A DNA stretch of 64,000 nucleotides, from contig JAWKUA010000009.1 in NCBI GenBank assembly GCA_041398785.1, positions 62,001 to 126,000 of the forward strand, written 5' to 3'. This document shows, piece by piece, positions 44,538 through 53,840 of this stretch. Position 1 is the first letter of the stretch, and the number at the start of each line of letters is the position of its first letter. The notes below the pieces were generated by a model. It was not told where the DNA came from, ran no database searches, and worked only from the letters and a program-made list of their open reading frames with translations. The translations under genes and the position numbers were made by a program. The stretch comes from Planctomycetaceae bacterium (GTDB taxonomy: Bacteria; Planctomycetota; Planctomycetia; Planctomycetales; Planctomycetaceae).

Positions 44538-45870
44538 ATGAACCGTTGGCTCCGCTTTCAGTCCGGAACGTTTCCAGCCATGGCGACACCTCTGCGAATA
44601 CTGGTTTCAGCAGCGATTCTGTTGTGGATTCCATCGATACGGACAGTCAATGCCGCTGAGCCGCTGCGGATCAGCGGCGAGACGATGGGCACTTACTATG
44701 CCATCGTCGTGGATTCGCCGGCGTTGACCGACGATGGCGAAGCACTTCGCGCGGCCATCACTCAGCGGCTGGCAGAGATCAACCGCCAGATGTCGACCTG
44801 GGATGCCGAATCGGAGATTTCGCGGTTTAACGCCAGTCGCGGCACGGACTGGTTTCCCGTTTCGGCGGAACTGGTCGCCGTGGTTCAGGAGGCCGGACGC
44901 ATTCACGCGCTTTCGAACGGCGCATTCGATCCGACCGTTTCGCCCCTGATTGATCTCTGGGGGTTTGGAGACCGGCGCGAGAAGTCGATTCCGACGGACG
45001 AACAGATCCGGACTGCGCTGGGCCATACCGGGATGACGCGCGTCGAAACGCGACCGGATCCGCCGGCCATCAGAAAGCAACACCCGGCAATTCAGTTGAA
45101 CCTTTCCGCAATTGCCAAGGGATACGGCGTCGACGCGATCGCGGAACTCATCATTGCGGAAGGCCAGCCATCGTTCGTTGTCGACATCGGCGGCGAGACT
45201 CGCGCGGGCGAGGCGAAGTCAGCGCAAGGGCTGGCGGATCGGCATTGAATCCCCCCTGCAGCAGAATCCATTCGCTCCGCCTTCCGCTCGGCAGGAACCG
45301 CTGAGCCGCGTGCTGGAACTGACGAATTCGTCCGTGGCAACCTCCGGCGACTATCGGAATTTCTACGAAATCGACGGCGTCCGGTATTCCCACACGATCG
45401 ACCCGGTGACCGGACGGCCCGTACCACATCCGCCGGCTTCTGTGTCTGTCATTCACAAATCGTGTATGACGGCGGATGCGTGGGCCACCGCCATGATGGT
45501 GCTGGGCAGAGAGAAAGGAATTGCCGTCGCAAAGGCAAATGGCCTGTCGGTGTTGTTTCAGGAGCTTGTCGGTAACGGGCAGGTCCGCGAAACGGCTGCG
45601 GGGGACTTCGAAGGTTCGGAGACAAAGGTCAAATCTTCATCGGACTGGATTTCATTCGTGGCGGCGGCGGTGCTGTTTCTGCTGGCGATCGGCGGAATGA
45701 GCATCGGCGTGCTGGTGAAGAACCGGGAGTTGAAGGGCAGTTGCGGCGGACTAGCAGCCATGCCGGGTTCCGACGGACGATCGATGTGCGAGCTGTGCAG
45801 TACTCCCCGGGAAGACTGCGTGAACGACGAACTGCGAAGGCAAATGCAGTCGGCCGGCGAACAGAGGTGA
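44538..45870 (+). CDS. apbE: FAD:protein FMN transferase fused to an NqrM domain, with a frame change
   Basis: The first part (44538 to about 45220) encodes a signal-like N-terminus, ISGETMGTYYAIVV, NRQMSTWDAESEISRFNAS, SNGAFDPTVSPLIDLWGFG, LNLSAIAKGYGVDAIAE and VDIGGE, all ApbE hallmarks. It then hits a stop at 45248. ApbE continues in the next frame (+1): GWRIGIESP, SSVATSGDYRNFYEIDG, YSHTIDPVTGRPV and MTADAWATAMMVLG. The change lies between about 45195 and 45235, one extra base or two lost. After the ApbE domain come a membrane helix (WISFVAAAVLFLLAIGGMSI) and GVLVKNRELKGSCGGLAAM followed by a MCELC-type Cys cluster, which matches NqrM, the small factor needed to assemble the NQR iron centre. 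The start at 44538 is chosen; an ATG at 44580 is possible. ApbE would attach FMN to NqrB and NqrC. Confidence 0.8.
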
Positions 45871-46014
45871 ATTAACTGTCGCGCACCAGTCCCGGGATGT
45901 TTCTTCGATCCTGTCGAGTCGTTTTCCGGCACCGTACAGGCCCCAGCCCAGCAGGATCGCCGGCACCGCCACAAGACTGATCAGGAATGCGGGATCGTTC
46001 AGAATTCGTTTCAA
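45751..46014 (-). CDS. Possible small membrane protein (weak)
   Basis: There is an 87-codon frame starting at a TTG at 46014. The first 45 residues look like a real membrane protein (LNDPAFLISLVAVPAILLGWG, cited in parts, then AGKRLDRIEE), but the last 40 residues run antisense over the 3' end of the apbE-nqrM gene and do not look like protein. There is no ATG and no good ribosome binding site. It may be the remains of a gene or a chance hydrophobic frame. Confidence 0.3.
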   Translation of the reverse strand: MKRILNDPAFLISLVAVPAILLGWGLYGAGKRLDRIEETSRDWCATVNSPLFAGRLHLPSQFVVHAVFPGSTAQLAHRSSVGTRHGC

Positions 46015-46050
46015 GAGCGGCGATCCCGGCCTGGCTGAGCGCGGTGGTTG

Positions 46051-46698
46051 TCAGCGCACGCGGTAGTCGCGAGATGGTGCGGGGCCGACGATGGAGCCGT
46101 CGCTGAACCGGCGGATCACCGGACGACCGAGCGGGTTTCTCGTGGCGGTCCGCGTGCCTCTGCCGGGACTCCCTGCTGACGCGCCTGGTCCGCGTCGGCG
46201 GCGATTTGAAACGGCCGGTGGACAACGGTCGTTTCGACCTCGCCCCTGAAAAACAAGCCCCTGGAATTCAATCCTCATAGGAGCATCCCATGCCAGCTTG
46301 TGTTCAAACGCCGTTTCACCGCCAAGTTCGGTCGCCGCGTCGAACTCAACCAAGACGATTCGTGGGTCGGCGAATCTCGGGCCTCCGAGAATTCGAAACC
46401 ACAACTTGGCAAGGCCGTAGTGCGCCGGAATCTGAAGCTTGAATCGAACCTCAAGGTCGGGTTCGTCGCGCAAGCGGCGGAGGTCGGAAGTGTGCGGCAG
46501 GTTGGTTGAAAAGCGGAGCGCACCGTCAGGCGAAATGCCGGAATTGACCCCGGCATCTGCCGGCGGACCCCAGATGCAGGCCAGTGGATCAAACAGGAAC
46601 TCCTGCGTTGTGCTGCATCCTGGTATTCCGCGAATTGCGAATCCCAGAGATGAACCGCCGCGACGTGAAGTCCACGATTGAAATGCCATCTGGGCCAT
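46051..46698 (-). CDS. Hypothetical protein, possibly frameshifted near its C-terminus
   Basis: The frame has 215 codons. The ATG at 46698 has a good GAGGAG seven bases upstream, which supports a real gene. The first 150 residues look like a folded protein (FDPLACIWGPPADAGVNSG, PDLEVRFKLQIPAHYGLAKL, WFRILGGPRFADPRIVLVEF). From about residue 151 this frame becomes Arg/Gly/Pro-rich, while the neighbouring frame continues sensibly (GEVETTVVHRPFQIAADADQ), so one base may be wrong in the G run near 46246. No family is recognised. Residues in frame upstream of 46698 (to about 46980) also look partly protein-like, so a decayed longer gene cannot be excluded. Confidence 0.5.
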   Translation of the reverse strand: MAQMAFQSWTSRRGGSSLGFAIRGIPGCSTTQEFLFDPLACIWGPPADAGVNSGISPDGALRFSTNLPHTSDLRRLRDEPDLEVRFKLQIPAHYGLAKLWFRILGGPRFADPRIVLVEFDAATELGGETAFEHKLAWDAPMRIEFQGLVFQGRGRNDRCPPAVSNRRRRGPGASAGSPGRGTRTATRNPLGRPVIRRFSDGSIVGPAPSRDYRVR

Positions 46699-46999
46699 CG
46701 TTCAGCTCCTCTCTTCATGCAGGACCATTCGGCAGGTGTGGTGCCGTTCGTCATTTGCGGACCAACATCCATTCTCGCCTCAAAGCCGCTACAGTTGATT
46801 GCTTTCCGGAAGAATTGAAGCATCGGGATATCAAACACGTCTCCGCGAATCGGCAGTCGAAATCCACTGGTTGAGAACTTCCATTCGGGTCCCGCACGCG
46901 CAATCGTTCGCTGCTGCTGGACTCCGCGCCGTCCGCTGAATAGGTTGTGTCCGCCGGACAACGCCGCCACTTCATTCCTGCCAAAATGGTTGACCGCTG

Positions 47000-48139
47000 A
47001 TGGAACCGGACTCCTCCGACTCAACGCTTCGCTTTACGCCGAATGCATCTCCTTCGCTGGGAGTCGAGATTGAACTGCAGCTCGTTGACAGTGAATCCTT
47101 CGCGCTGCGGAGTTCGATTGCCGAGGTGCTGGCCGCACTGCCGGACGACATGCGCGGCGTTGTCAAACCGGAATTGATGCAAAGCTATCTGGAAATCAAT
47201 TCCGGCGTCTGCCAGACGGTGCGACAGGTCGGTGAGGATCTGCGGCGCAAGCTGGATGTCGTGCAGTCGGCGATCGATCCGCTGGGACTGCGGCTGTTCT
47301 GGGCGGCCACGCATCCGTTTTCGTCATGGCGCGATCAGCAGGTGACCGTGGATGAACGGTATTTCCGCCTGGTGGAACTCATGCAGGACGTCGCTCGCCG
47401 GCTGGTTACGTTCGGCCTGCACGTTCACGTCGGCGTCGACACCGGCGACAAGGCCATCATGGTCTGTGAGCGCATGATGAAGCATCTGCCGCTGTTGCTG
47501 GCGCTGTCGTCCAATTCGCCGTTCTGGGAAGGCCGCAACACCGGTCTGCATTCCAACCGCTCCAAGATCATGGAAGGACTGCCGACCGCCGGACTGCCCC
47601 ATCAGATGAGAAATTATTCCGAATACGTCTGGCTGATTCATCACCTGGTGGAGACCGGTTTCATCAACACAATTCGCGAAATCTGGTGGGACATCCGGCC
47701 GCACCACAACTTCGGCACTGTGGAAATCCGCGTCTGCGACATGCCACCGAATCTGGATCAGGTGCTGGCGATCACTGCCCTGATTCAGTGCCTGGTCGTC
47801 GCGATCTCCCGGGAGATCGAACACGGAACGTTTCAGTCGGAGTATCATCCGATGATGGTGCAGCAGAACAAATGGCGGGCCATCCGGTTCGGAGCCGACG
47901 CGCAACTGGTCAGTACATCCGACTTCCGACAGCGATCCGTCCAGCAGGCCGTGGACGAACTGGTCTCGCGGCTGTTGACCACGGCTCGGCTGCTGGACTG
48001 CGAACAGGAACTGCTGTCGGTATCCTCCCTGCCCGCAAACACGGGCAGCCGCCAGCAACTTCAGATCTACGACGCTACCGGCAGCCGCCAGGAAGTGGTC
48101 CGCAGAATGCTGCAGGACAACTGCTGGCAGGGGAGTTGA
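47000..48139 (+). CDS. ybdK: YbdK-type carboxylate-amine ligase (GCS2 family)
   Basis: The protein has 379 residues, typical for the family. It belongs to the glutamate-cysteine ligase type 2 fold: SLGVEIELQLVDSES with the metal-binding Glu residues, KPELMQSYLEINSGVCQTV, LFWAATHPFSSW, LHVHVGVDTGD, LSSNSPFWEGRNTGLHSNRS and WWDIRPHHNFGTVEIRVCDM. E. coli YbdK has weak gamma-glutamylcysteine ligase activity in vitro; the physiological substrate is unsettled. The protein is cytoplasmic. The neighbours give no clue; it is transcribed alone. Confidence 0.88.
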   Translation: MEPDSSDSTLRFTPNASPSLGVEIELQLVDSESFALRSSIAEVLAALPDDMRGVVKPELMQSYLEINSGVCQTVRQVGEDLRRKLDVVQSAIDPLGLRLFWAATHPFSSWRDQQVTVDERYFRLVELMQDVARRLVTFGLHVHVGVDTGDKAIMVCERMMKHLPLLLALSSNSPFWEGRNTGLHSNRSKIMEGLPTAGLPHQMRNYSEYVWLIHHLVETGFINTIREIWWDIRPHHNFGTVEIRVCDMPPNLDQVLAITALIQCLVVAISREIEHGTFQSEYHPMMVQQNKWRAIRFGADAQLVSTSDFRQRSVQQAVDELVSRLLTTARLLDCEQELLSVSSLPANTGSRQQLQIYDATGSRQEVVRRMLQDNCWQGS

Positions 48140-48380
48140 GGATTGAGAGACAGGTCGGGTAGCGAGACGTAGACGGCTTTCGATTCCGTACCACTCTTTC
48201 ATTTCCTCGCAGCCGGGAATTCGGATGGGCGATCCTGGCCTTTTGTCCGCACGGGAATGACCGCGCTGCTAAAGATCATCCGCCGGACAACCATCACGCG
48301 CCGCATAACCGAGCGCTGGTCCGGTTGCGATTGACGGGACTTTCGCGACGTGATGCCGCATTGCAACATAGGCTTGCGGC

Positions 48381-49346
48381 ATGAGCACCGCCGTCATCAG
48401 CAGCAGATCCGCCGCGCCCGCCGCTACGCCGATGCGGATTTCGGTGCTGCGATCGCATGACAGCCTGGTCAAAGTCTGGCTGATCCTGGTTACGGCCGCC
48501 GCCGGATTTGCTCTGCTGATTCGACACGGCATGCAATTGGATTTTCTGTCCTGCGGCGCCGCGGTCGGAACTGTGGCGTTGCTGCTGCCGTTTGCGGTGG
48601 CGTTCGACAACCGCGGGATTCCGCAGTTCGCGAACCTGCTGACCGGTTTCCTGTTCATGGTCGTCTTCAATCTGTTCCTGACGATTCTGACGTATGCCGG
48701 AACGCCGCTGAACGCAGCTCTGGTTGACGGACAACTGATCCAGTTCGACGCGGCGATGGGAATTCACCTGCCGTCCATTGTCGAATTCAGCCGGCGGCAT
48801 CCAAACCTGCAGTGGTGGCTGTCGATGTCCTATGCGTCGGTGCTGCCGTCGACGCTGCTGGCGATCGTTGTGCTGGGCTGCGACCGCGACGTGAAGCGCC
48901 TGCAGAACTTTGTGATGACGTTCATGATCGCGGGACTGATCACCAGCGTCGTGTTCTTCGTCACTCCGGCGGAAGGTCCGTTTGCGGCCTATGGCTACGA
49001 GCTGCGCGCCGACCAGCAGCGGTTTCTGGACCACTTCCGCGCGCTGAGGTCGCAGCAGTTTCCGGTGGTATCGATGTCGAATCTGGAAGGGCTGATCACG
49101 TTTCCGTCGTTTCATACAACCTGGGCGGTGCTGCTGGCGTTTGGGTTTCGGCACTACCGCTGGTTGTTCGTGCCGATGCTGCTGCTGAATTGTGCCGTGG
49201 CCGCTTCGACAATGACGACCGGCTGGCACTATGGCAGCGATGTCGCCGGAGGACTCCTGACTGCCGCGGCAGCCGTCGCCGCAGCGCGGCTGCTGACTCG
49301 CGATGCGTCAGAGAAATCCCCACAGCTCCATTCGGCAAATCCCTGA
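48381..49346 (+). CDS. PAP2-family integral membrane protein (inositol phosphorylceramide synthase-like)
   Basis: The protein has 321 residues with about six to seven membrane helices. The phosphatase motifs near the C-terminus are FPSFHTTWAVLLAF (C2, with the catalytic His) and TTGWHYGSDVAGG (C3, with the nucleophile His and the Asp). Motif C1 (KxxxxxxRP) is not obvious, which is normal for the PAP2_3 / AUR1-like subgroup that transfers phospho-head groups between lipids. The likely substrate is a phospholipid or other lipid phosphate on the outer face of the cytoplasmic membrane. No operon partner. Confidence 0.8.
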   Translation: MSTAVISSRSAAPAATPMRISVLRSHDSLVKVWLILVTAAAGFALLIRHGMQLDFLSCGAAVGTVALLLPFAVAFDNRGIPQFANLLTGFLFMVVFNLFLTILTYAGTPLNAALVDGQLIQFDAAMGIHLPSIVEFSRRHPNLQWWLSMSYASVLPSTLLAIVVLGCDRDVKRLQNFVMTFMIAGLITSVVFFVTPAEGPFAAYGYELRADQQRFLDHFRALRSQQFPVVSMSNLEGLITFPSFHTTWAVLLAFGFRHYRWLFVPMLLLNCAVAASTMTTGWHYGSDVAGGLLTAAAAVAAARLLTRDASEKSPQLHSANP

Positions 49347-49666
49347 CGACGCCATGCGAGTTTGTCCGACGCCGAAACGCGGAATTCGGCCGATTGGCAA
49401 TCGCACCGGAAGCCGGAGAATGGCTGGCACCGCATGGGACATCGTTCCCGGCGTCTCGCCACGATCCCCTCTCCGGGAATCCTGTCCGATCCGTGGTGTG
49501 TCGCCGGGCCATGGCAAAAGTGACACCGGACTCGGCTATCCCCGGTGCCGCGTGTTCTGCTGTGGAGCCGGAAGTCCCGTTTCAGAACCGGGCTGTTCTG
49601 AATCGCGGCAACTTTCCGTACGGCTCTTCGTCGCACGCTCCGATGACTTCAACAAGGGAGGATGTC
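49347..49666. other. Intergenic region, no gene seen
   Basis: This is 320 bases between the PAP2 gene and the small gene at 49667. Open frames cross it from both sides but have the composition of high-GC noise. The only clear signal is the ribosome binding site AAGGGAGG at about 49653-49660. Confidence 0.5.
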
Positions 49667-50122
49667 ATGCCACAGCCACAAGTCCGTGCGCAGACTGCGC
49701 CACCGCCACGTCCTCGGTTCTCCGCCAGGACCACCGCCGAGCCATACCGGGCCGAAATGTTGTTGCTGGAAGGGCCGAAGGTCGCCAGGCAGGCCCGCCT
49801 GACGTTCCAGGATTTGCCGGGCTGCGACGCTGCCGAAGCAGAACACCGTGGTTACACACCGCATACCGTGGCGCTGCTGTCGACCGATGACATTGTCCGA
49901 ATGGACGCCGATGAGATGCTGGAAGTGATTCGCGTGGCCGACTTCCCGATCCTGAGTTTCGATGACCTGAGACGGCTGAAGTTTGCTCATCGATCCACGC
50001 TGGAACGGCTGGTCTATCTGGCCAGAGAATGCTGCCGCAACCGTGAGTGCCGGGACGGACATGCGCACCGCAGAATCGGTTCCGGCGACACCTTCAAGTG
50101 GTTCCGCAGCAAGCCGCGGTAG
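49667..50122 (+). CDS. Hypothetical protein
   Basis: The protein has 151 residues. The ATG at 49667 follows AAGGGAGG at good spacing; the same frame is open far upstream but there it is a shadow of the PAP2 gene. The N-terminus is Pro/Gln/Ala-rich and disordered. The middle (HTVALLSTDDIVRMDADEML) and the C-terminal helix (KFAHRSTLERLVYLARECCR, then NRECRDGHAH) look folded, with three Cys and two His close together that might bind a metal. I do not recognise the family. A terminator follows at once, so it is a single-gene transcript. Confidence 0.7.
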   Translation: MPQPQVRAQTAPPPRPRFSARTTAEPYRAEMLLLEGPKVARQARLTFQDLPGCDAAEAEHRGYTPHTVALLSTDDIVRMDADEMLEVIRVADFPILSFDDLRRLKFAHRSTLERLVYLARECCRNRECRDGHAHRRIGSGDTFKWFRSKPR

Positions 50123-50141
50123 CTGCCGGTTCCGACAAACA

Positions 50142-50180
50142 GCGGACATCGTCACCGCGGCGATGCCCGCTCTTTTTTTT
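50142..50180 (+). terminator. Rho-independent terminator
   Basis: GCGGACATCG pairs with CGATGCCCGC (one A-C mismatch) around a short GC-rich loop and is followed by TC and eight T. It ends the 49667-50122 transcript and lies just before the end of the oppositely oriented giant gene. Confidence 0.85.
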
Positions 50181-50204
50181 CGCCCGGTTGTCTCGCTCGG
50201 CGCT

Positions 50205-53200
50205 TTACACCGTATTCAGCAGTTCGCCGATATTGCTGAAGATCACGAAGTCAGCGTCCGGCGGCTGAACAATCACGCCAATCGCGGCATTCGTGTAGGC
50301 GACATGTCCGAGCTGAGCGCTGCTGAGCTGCAGAGTCAGTTGCGTGTCGGACTGAATGCTGCCGACGACAAACTGATCGGTGCCAATCGTGATGACGTCG
50401 CCGGCGGCCAGTTCGGAGGTGAACAGCGTGCCGATTCCGGTCACAGCAGCCCCGCCGGCCGCGACGGTCGCGGTTCCGGTCAGCGTTTCGATCGGTGGGA
50501 CGCTGACCGGAGTTTCTCCCAGAGCGGAGACTCCTGTCGCACCCGTCAGGTTGTACGGGACCAGTGTGTTGATCGCGTCGACAGTGTTCATGCCGTCGCC
50601 GATCACGCGTCCGAAGACGGTATGAACGCTGGTGTCGGTGGCGCTGTTGCGATCCAGGAACGTGTTGTCCACCACATTGACGAACCACTGACTTGTGCCG
50701 GCATTGATGTTTCCGGCCGGCAGAGCCATCGACAGCGTGCCGCGAAGGTTGGAATTCGCCTCGAGAAACTCGTTCTGGATCGTGGGGAACGTGGGCACGT
50801 TCGAAATCGCGCCACCGCTGACCGTGAATCCGCCGCCCTGAATCACAAAATCCGCGGGAGAACGATGCACGAACATGTCCTGATAACGGCCGGAATCCAC
50901 GTAGTTCAGAAAGTTGGCCACGGTAATGGGAGCATCCGTGTCCAGCAGTTCCACGTCGTAGAAGTCCATCACGGAATCCTGGTTCAGGTCCTGATTCGTG
51001 TCGAACCGAACAACCGTTCCGATTGCGTAATGGACCTTCAGAGCGTTGAAGACTTCGTCGCCGCTGCTGAGCCGGGAGCGGACATTCAGCGAGTTAGCTC
51101 CGTGATTTGTCGTATTGTTCGACAGGACCACGTTCATCGTGAACGTCCCGTCGGGAGCCGCGATGGTGGTGCCGTCGTCGAAGTTGCCGTCGGCATTCGA
51201 ATCAATGGCCACGGTCGCACCGGGGGCGGTCGTCCCGGCCACGACGAATGTCTGGTCCTTCGTGATCAGTGTGCCCACCGACTGAACGGTCGTGTTCGCG
51301 GAATTGTCGAACGTCAGAGACAGGATCTCGTCGTTGACCACCGTGATGTTGGTCGACACCGTGGGATGACCGGGGGTCGTCGCGGTGATGGTCGCGACCG
51401 TGTCGTCGTCAAAGTTCTGGTCATCGGTAATCGTCAGCATCACGGTGACTTCGGAAACGCCGGTGCCGAACGTCGCTGTCGAGGGACCGGAAATCTTCGC
51501 ACCGGCCGAGTACGTCAGACTGACGGTTTCCTCCGCCGTCGTGGCGCCGGTGCGCGTGATGGTCATCGTCAGTGAACCATCGGTTTCATCAACGGAGTTG
51601 GACGACGGTGCCAGCACGATGCTGGCGACATCGTCGTCGGTCACACTGATGTTGGCCTGAGCGGGCGTCGCGCCGGATGCCGTTGCAGTGATCACAATCA
51701 GGGCGTCGCCGTCCACCACGTTGTTGTTGACGGTGGCAACGTCAACCGTCACCGACGTCTGATTCGCGGGAATCGTGGCCGTGGCGGGAACCGTCAGCCG
51801 GGACGTGCTGGATGATCCCAGCGACACCGTCAGCGGCGATGCCGATGCGACGTTGCGCGTAATCGTGACGGATGTCGCGCCGGCACCGTCGGCCTCTGAA
51901 ACCGTGGCATCCGCAACGCTGACGGAAAGTGACAACGACGAATCGTTGTCGTTGACGGTGATCGTGTCCGAACCGCTGACGAATCCGGTGCCGGAAGCAG
52001 TAATCGTCACGCTGGCGTTTCCGTCAGCGGTCGTATTCGGGACAGTGGTCGCCGTAAACGTGGCCGACGACTGTCCGGCGGGAATTATCACCGTCGCAGG
52101 AACAGTCAGCCGACCGGTGGCCGACGATGTCAGGTTCACCGTCAGAGCGTCGGCCGTATTGGAATCGCGGCTGACTGTGACCGTCACGGTGCTGGCGGTT
52201 CCGGCGTTGCCAGCGGTGCCGTTGTCTTCCGAAACTGAGGCGACGGGGATATCGACGGTCAGCGCCGGTGCTTCGTCGTCCGTCACGGTCACATCAACGG
52301 TACCGGAATTCACGCCGGTTGCGGTTCCGGTGATCGTCACTGTGGCGTCACCGTTGATCAGAGAATCGTCGATGGCATTCAGGTCGACCGTCACAGACGT
52401 CTGGCCGGCGGGAATGGTGACGGTTGCGGAAGCCGGGTCCAGTCGCGCGGCATTGGACGACGTCAAATTCACGACCAGGTCCGCTGTCGTATCGGTATTG
52501 CGTTCGATGGTGACCGTGGCGACACCTGTCCCGCCGTCTTCGGCCACCGTCGAGTTATCGACGGTCAGAGTCAGGCCGGGGTCGAACGCCGCGACCGCCG
52601 CTGCCGCTCGCGCCAGGGCTCCCGTCACGGGATCAGTAATCCGAGCCGCGATGATGGCGTCGGCCACGGTGGAGAGTTCAAAGTTTCGAACACGCGCGCG
52701 TCGTGCAGTGCTGGCGGCGTCCCGGGAGATTCCGTCATTGCCGGCACCGCCGAACGCTCGCAGCTTGTCTCGCACGGTGGATGCCTGCGAAACGACACTG
52801 TCGTTTCCGGCGCCCGCAAACACACGCGCGTCGTCACCGACCGTGCTGTTGCTGATCATCAGAACGTCGTTCCCGGCGCCGGCAAATGCCGACAGGTCGC
52901 GGCCCAGCGTCGAATTCTGAATCACCACATTGTCGCTGCCGCCGTAAGCAAACACGCGCGTATTGTCGCGGATCGTGGTGCCTGTGATGACGATGTCGTC
53001 CGCCGACGAACTGCCGTGAATCCGCGCGTCGTCCCCGATCATCGAATCACTGACGTTGATCAGGTTGCTGCCGGCTCCGCCATGAATCACCAGGTCGCCG
53101 CCGATCGACGAATTCTGCACGCTGATCGTATCGTTGCCGGGAAGCCCAAAGATCGTGACGTTGCCGCCGACCGTGGAATCACTCAGCGCGACGCTGTCGT

Positions 53201-53606
53201 CCCCGACGCCAGCCCAGATCGTCAGGTTGTCCGACACAATCACGCCGTTGCCGATCACCAGCCGGTCATTACCCGCGCCCAGAAAGATTCGCATGTCGTC
53301 ACGAAGGCGATCGGTGCCGGTGGCGAGCACAAAGTCGGTGTCACCGCCGTTAATCGTGGTCCCGTCAAGTCCGCGGACAATGACATTGCCCGAATCAACG
53401 ATGATCTCCACGGAGTTGTCCGACATGTCGCCATGCAGCACGGCGTCGCGGCCGACAAACTGAGCCATCACGTTTCCTGCCAGCAGCACTCGATCTTCCA
53501 GCCGCTGAAGACGCGAAACGGGCAATGATCGCTCGGAGCGGGCTCGAAAACGTCGCGAAGAGCCGCGGCGCGACCGGCCGCGCGAGAACAGATGTGCAAC
53601 ATTCAT
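50205..53606 (-). CDS. LEPR-type surface protein with 22-residue repeats, Calx-beta domains and C-terminal cyclophilin
   Basis: The protein has 1133 residues from the ATG at 53606, where the basic leader (FSRGRSRRGSSRRFRARSER) and the LEPR-XLL-like RLQRLEDRVLLAGN begin; an upstream in-frame start at 53786 gives a leader unlike the family. About 110-286 consists of eight 22-residue repeats of the form GAGNDxVxIxxSTVGGxxxxF. About 335-800 holds several Calx-beta-type repeats (SVSEDNG, VTVTDDEAPALTV). About 800-890 is Ig-like (FVVAGTTAPGATVAIDSNAD). About 905-1090 is a peptidyl-prolyl isomerase of the cyclophilin type (APITVANFLNYVDSGRYQDM, RSPADFVIQGGGF, NTFLDRN, VFGRVIGDGMNTVDAI). It is probably exported and surface-bound. 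The accessory SecA gene is next upstream on the same strand. Confidence 0.85.
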   Translation of the reverse strand: MNVAHLFSRGRSRRGSSRRFRARSERSLPVSRLQRLEDRVLLAGNVMAQFVGRDAVLHGDMSDNSVEIIVDSGNVIVRGLDGTTINGGDTDFVLATGTDRLRDDMRIFLGAGNDRLVIGNGVIVSDNLTIWAGVGDDSVALSDSTVGGNVTIFGLPGNDTISVQNSSIGGDLVIHGGAGSNLINVSDSMIGDDARIHGSSSADDIVITGTTIRDNTRVFAYGGSDNVVIQNSTLGRDLSAFAGAGNDVLMISNSTVGDDARVFAGAGNDSVVSQASTVRDKLRAFGGAGNDGISRDAASTARRARVRNFELSTVADAIIAARITDPVTGALARAAAAVAAFDPGLTLTVDNSTVAEDGGTGVATVTIERNTDTTADLVVNLTSSNAARLDPASATVTIPAGQTSVTVDLNAIDDSLINGDATVTITGTATGVNSGTVDVTVTDDEAPALTVDIPVASVSEDNGTAGNAGTASTVTVTVSRDSNTADALTVNLTSSATGRLTVPATVIIPAGQSSATFTATTVPNTTADGNASVTITASGTGFVSGSDTITVNDNDSSLSLSVSVADATVSEADGAGATSVTITRNVASASPLTVSLGSSSTSRLTVPATATIPANQTSVTVDVATVNNNVVDGDALIVITATASGATPAQANISVTDDDVASIVLAPSSNSVDETDGSLTMTITRTGATTAEETVSLTYSAGAKISGPSTATFGTGVSEVTVMLTITDDQNFDDDTVATITATTPGHPTVSTNITVVNDEILSLTFDNSANTTVQSVGTLITKDQTFVVAGTTAPGATVAIDSNADGNFDDGTTIAAPDGTFTMNVVLSNNTTNHGANSLNVRSRLSSGDEVFNALKVHYAIGTVVRFDTNQDLNQDSVMDFYDVELLDTDAPITVANFLNYVDSGRYQDMFVHRSPADFVIQGGGFTVSGGAISNVPTFPTIQNEFLEANSNLRGTLSMALPAGNINAGTSQWFVNVVDNTFLDRNSATDTSVHTVFGRVIGDGMNTVDAINTLVPYNLTGATGVSALGETPVSVPPIETLTGTATVAAGGAAVTGIGTLFTSELAAGDVITIGTDQFVVGSIQSDTQLTLQLSSAQLGHVAYTNAAIGVIVQPPDADFVIFSNIGELLNTV
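52749..53279 (-). repeat. Eight in-gene 66-base repeats (22-residue units)
   Basis: The translated units begin GAGND or a variant (GVGDD, LPGND, GAGSN, YGGSD) and carry a central STVGG-like turn. The length is 22 residues in nearly all copies, with one extra residue in the first. The period and the GND/DDS turns suggest a right-handed beta-helix, similar in spirit to RTX repeats but with a different unit length. Confidence 0.8.
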
Positions 53607-53840
53607 GGGTGGCAAATAACCTTCCTGGAGGTTCTGGCAAACGTGGCGGAACAGCGGATTCCCGGAATTCATGGAGGCCGGGAAGCGTGGACTCACCGCC
53701 TTGTCGACGTGAATTACCCGGAATTCTAACGCCGCGGCGCAGTGACCCGCAATTTGCAACCTGGGAAACATGGCGAATCTGCGCACGCCCGCCGGTCCGG
53801 CTGTGACGATTGTCCGCGGCGTGCTGCCCGCGAACCGCCC

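Noticed and set aside
48812..49640. Upstream extension of the 49667 gene through the PAP2 gene
   Set aside because: The extension is out of frame with PAP2 and is a shadow of it; AAGGGAGG sets the start at 49667.
53607..53786. 60-codon N-terminal extension of the LEPR-type/cyclophilin protein
   Set aside because: Proteins of this type begin with a short basic leader shortly before the LEPR-like motif; the ATG at 53606 gives exactly that.
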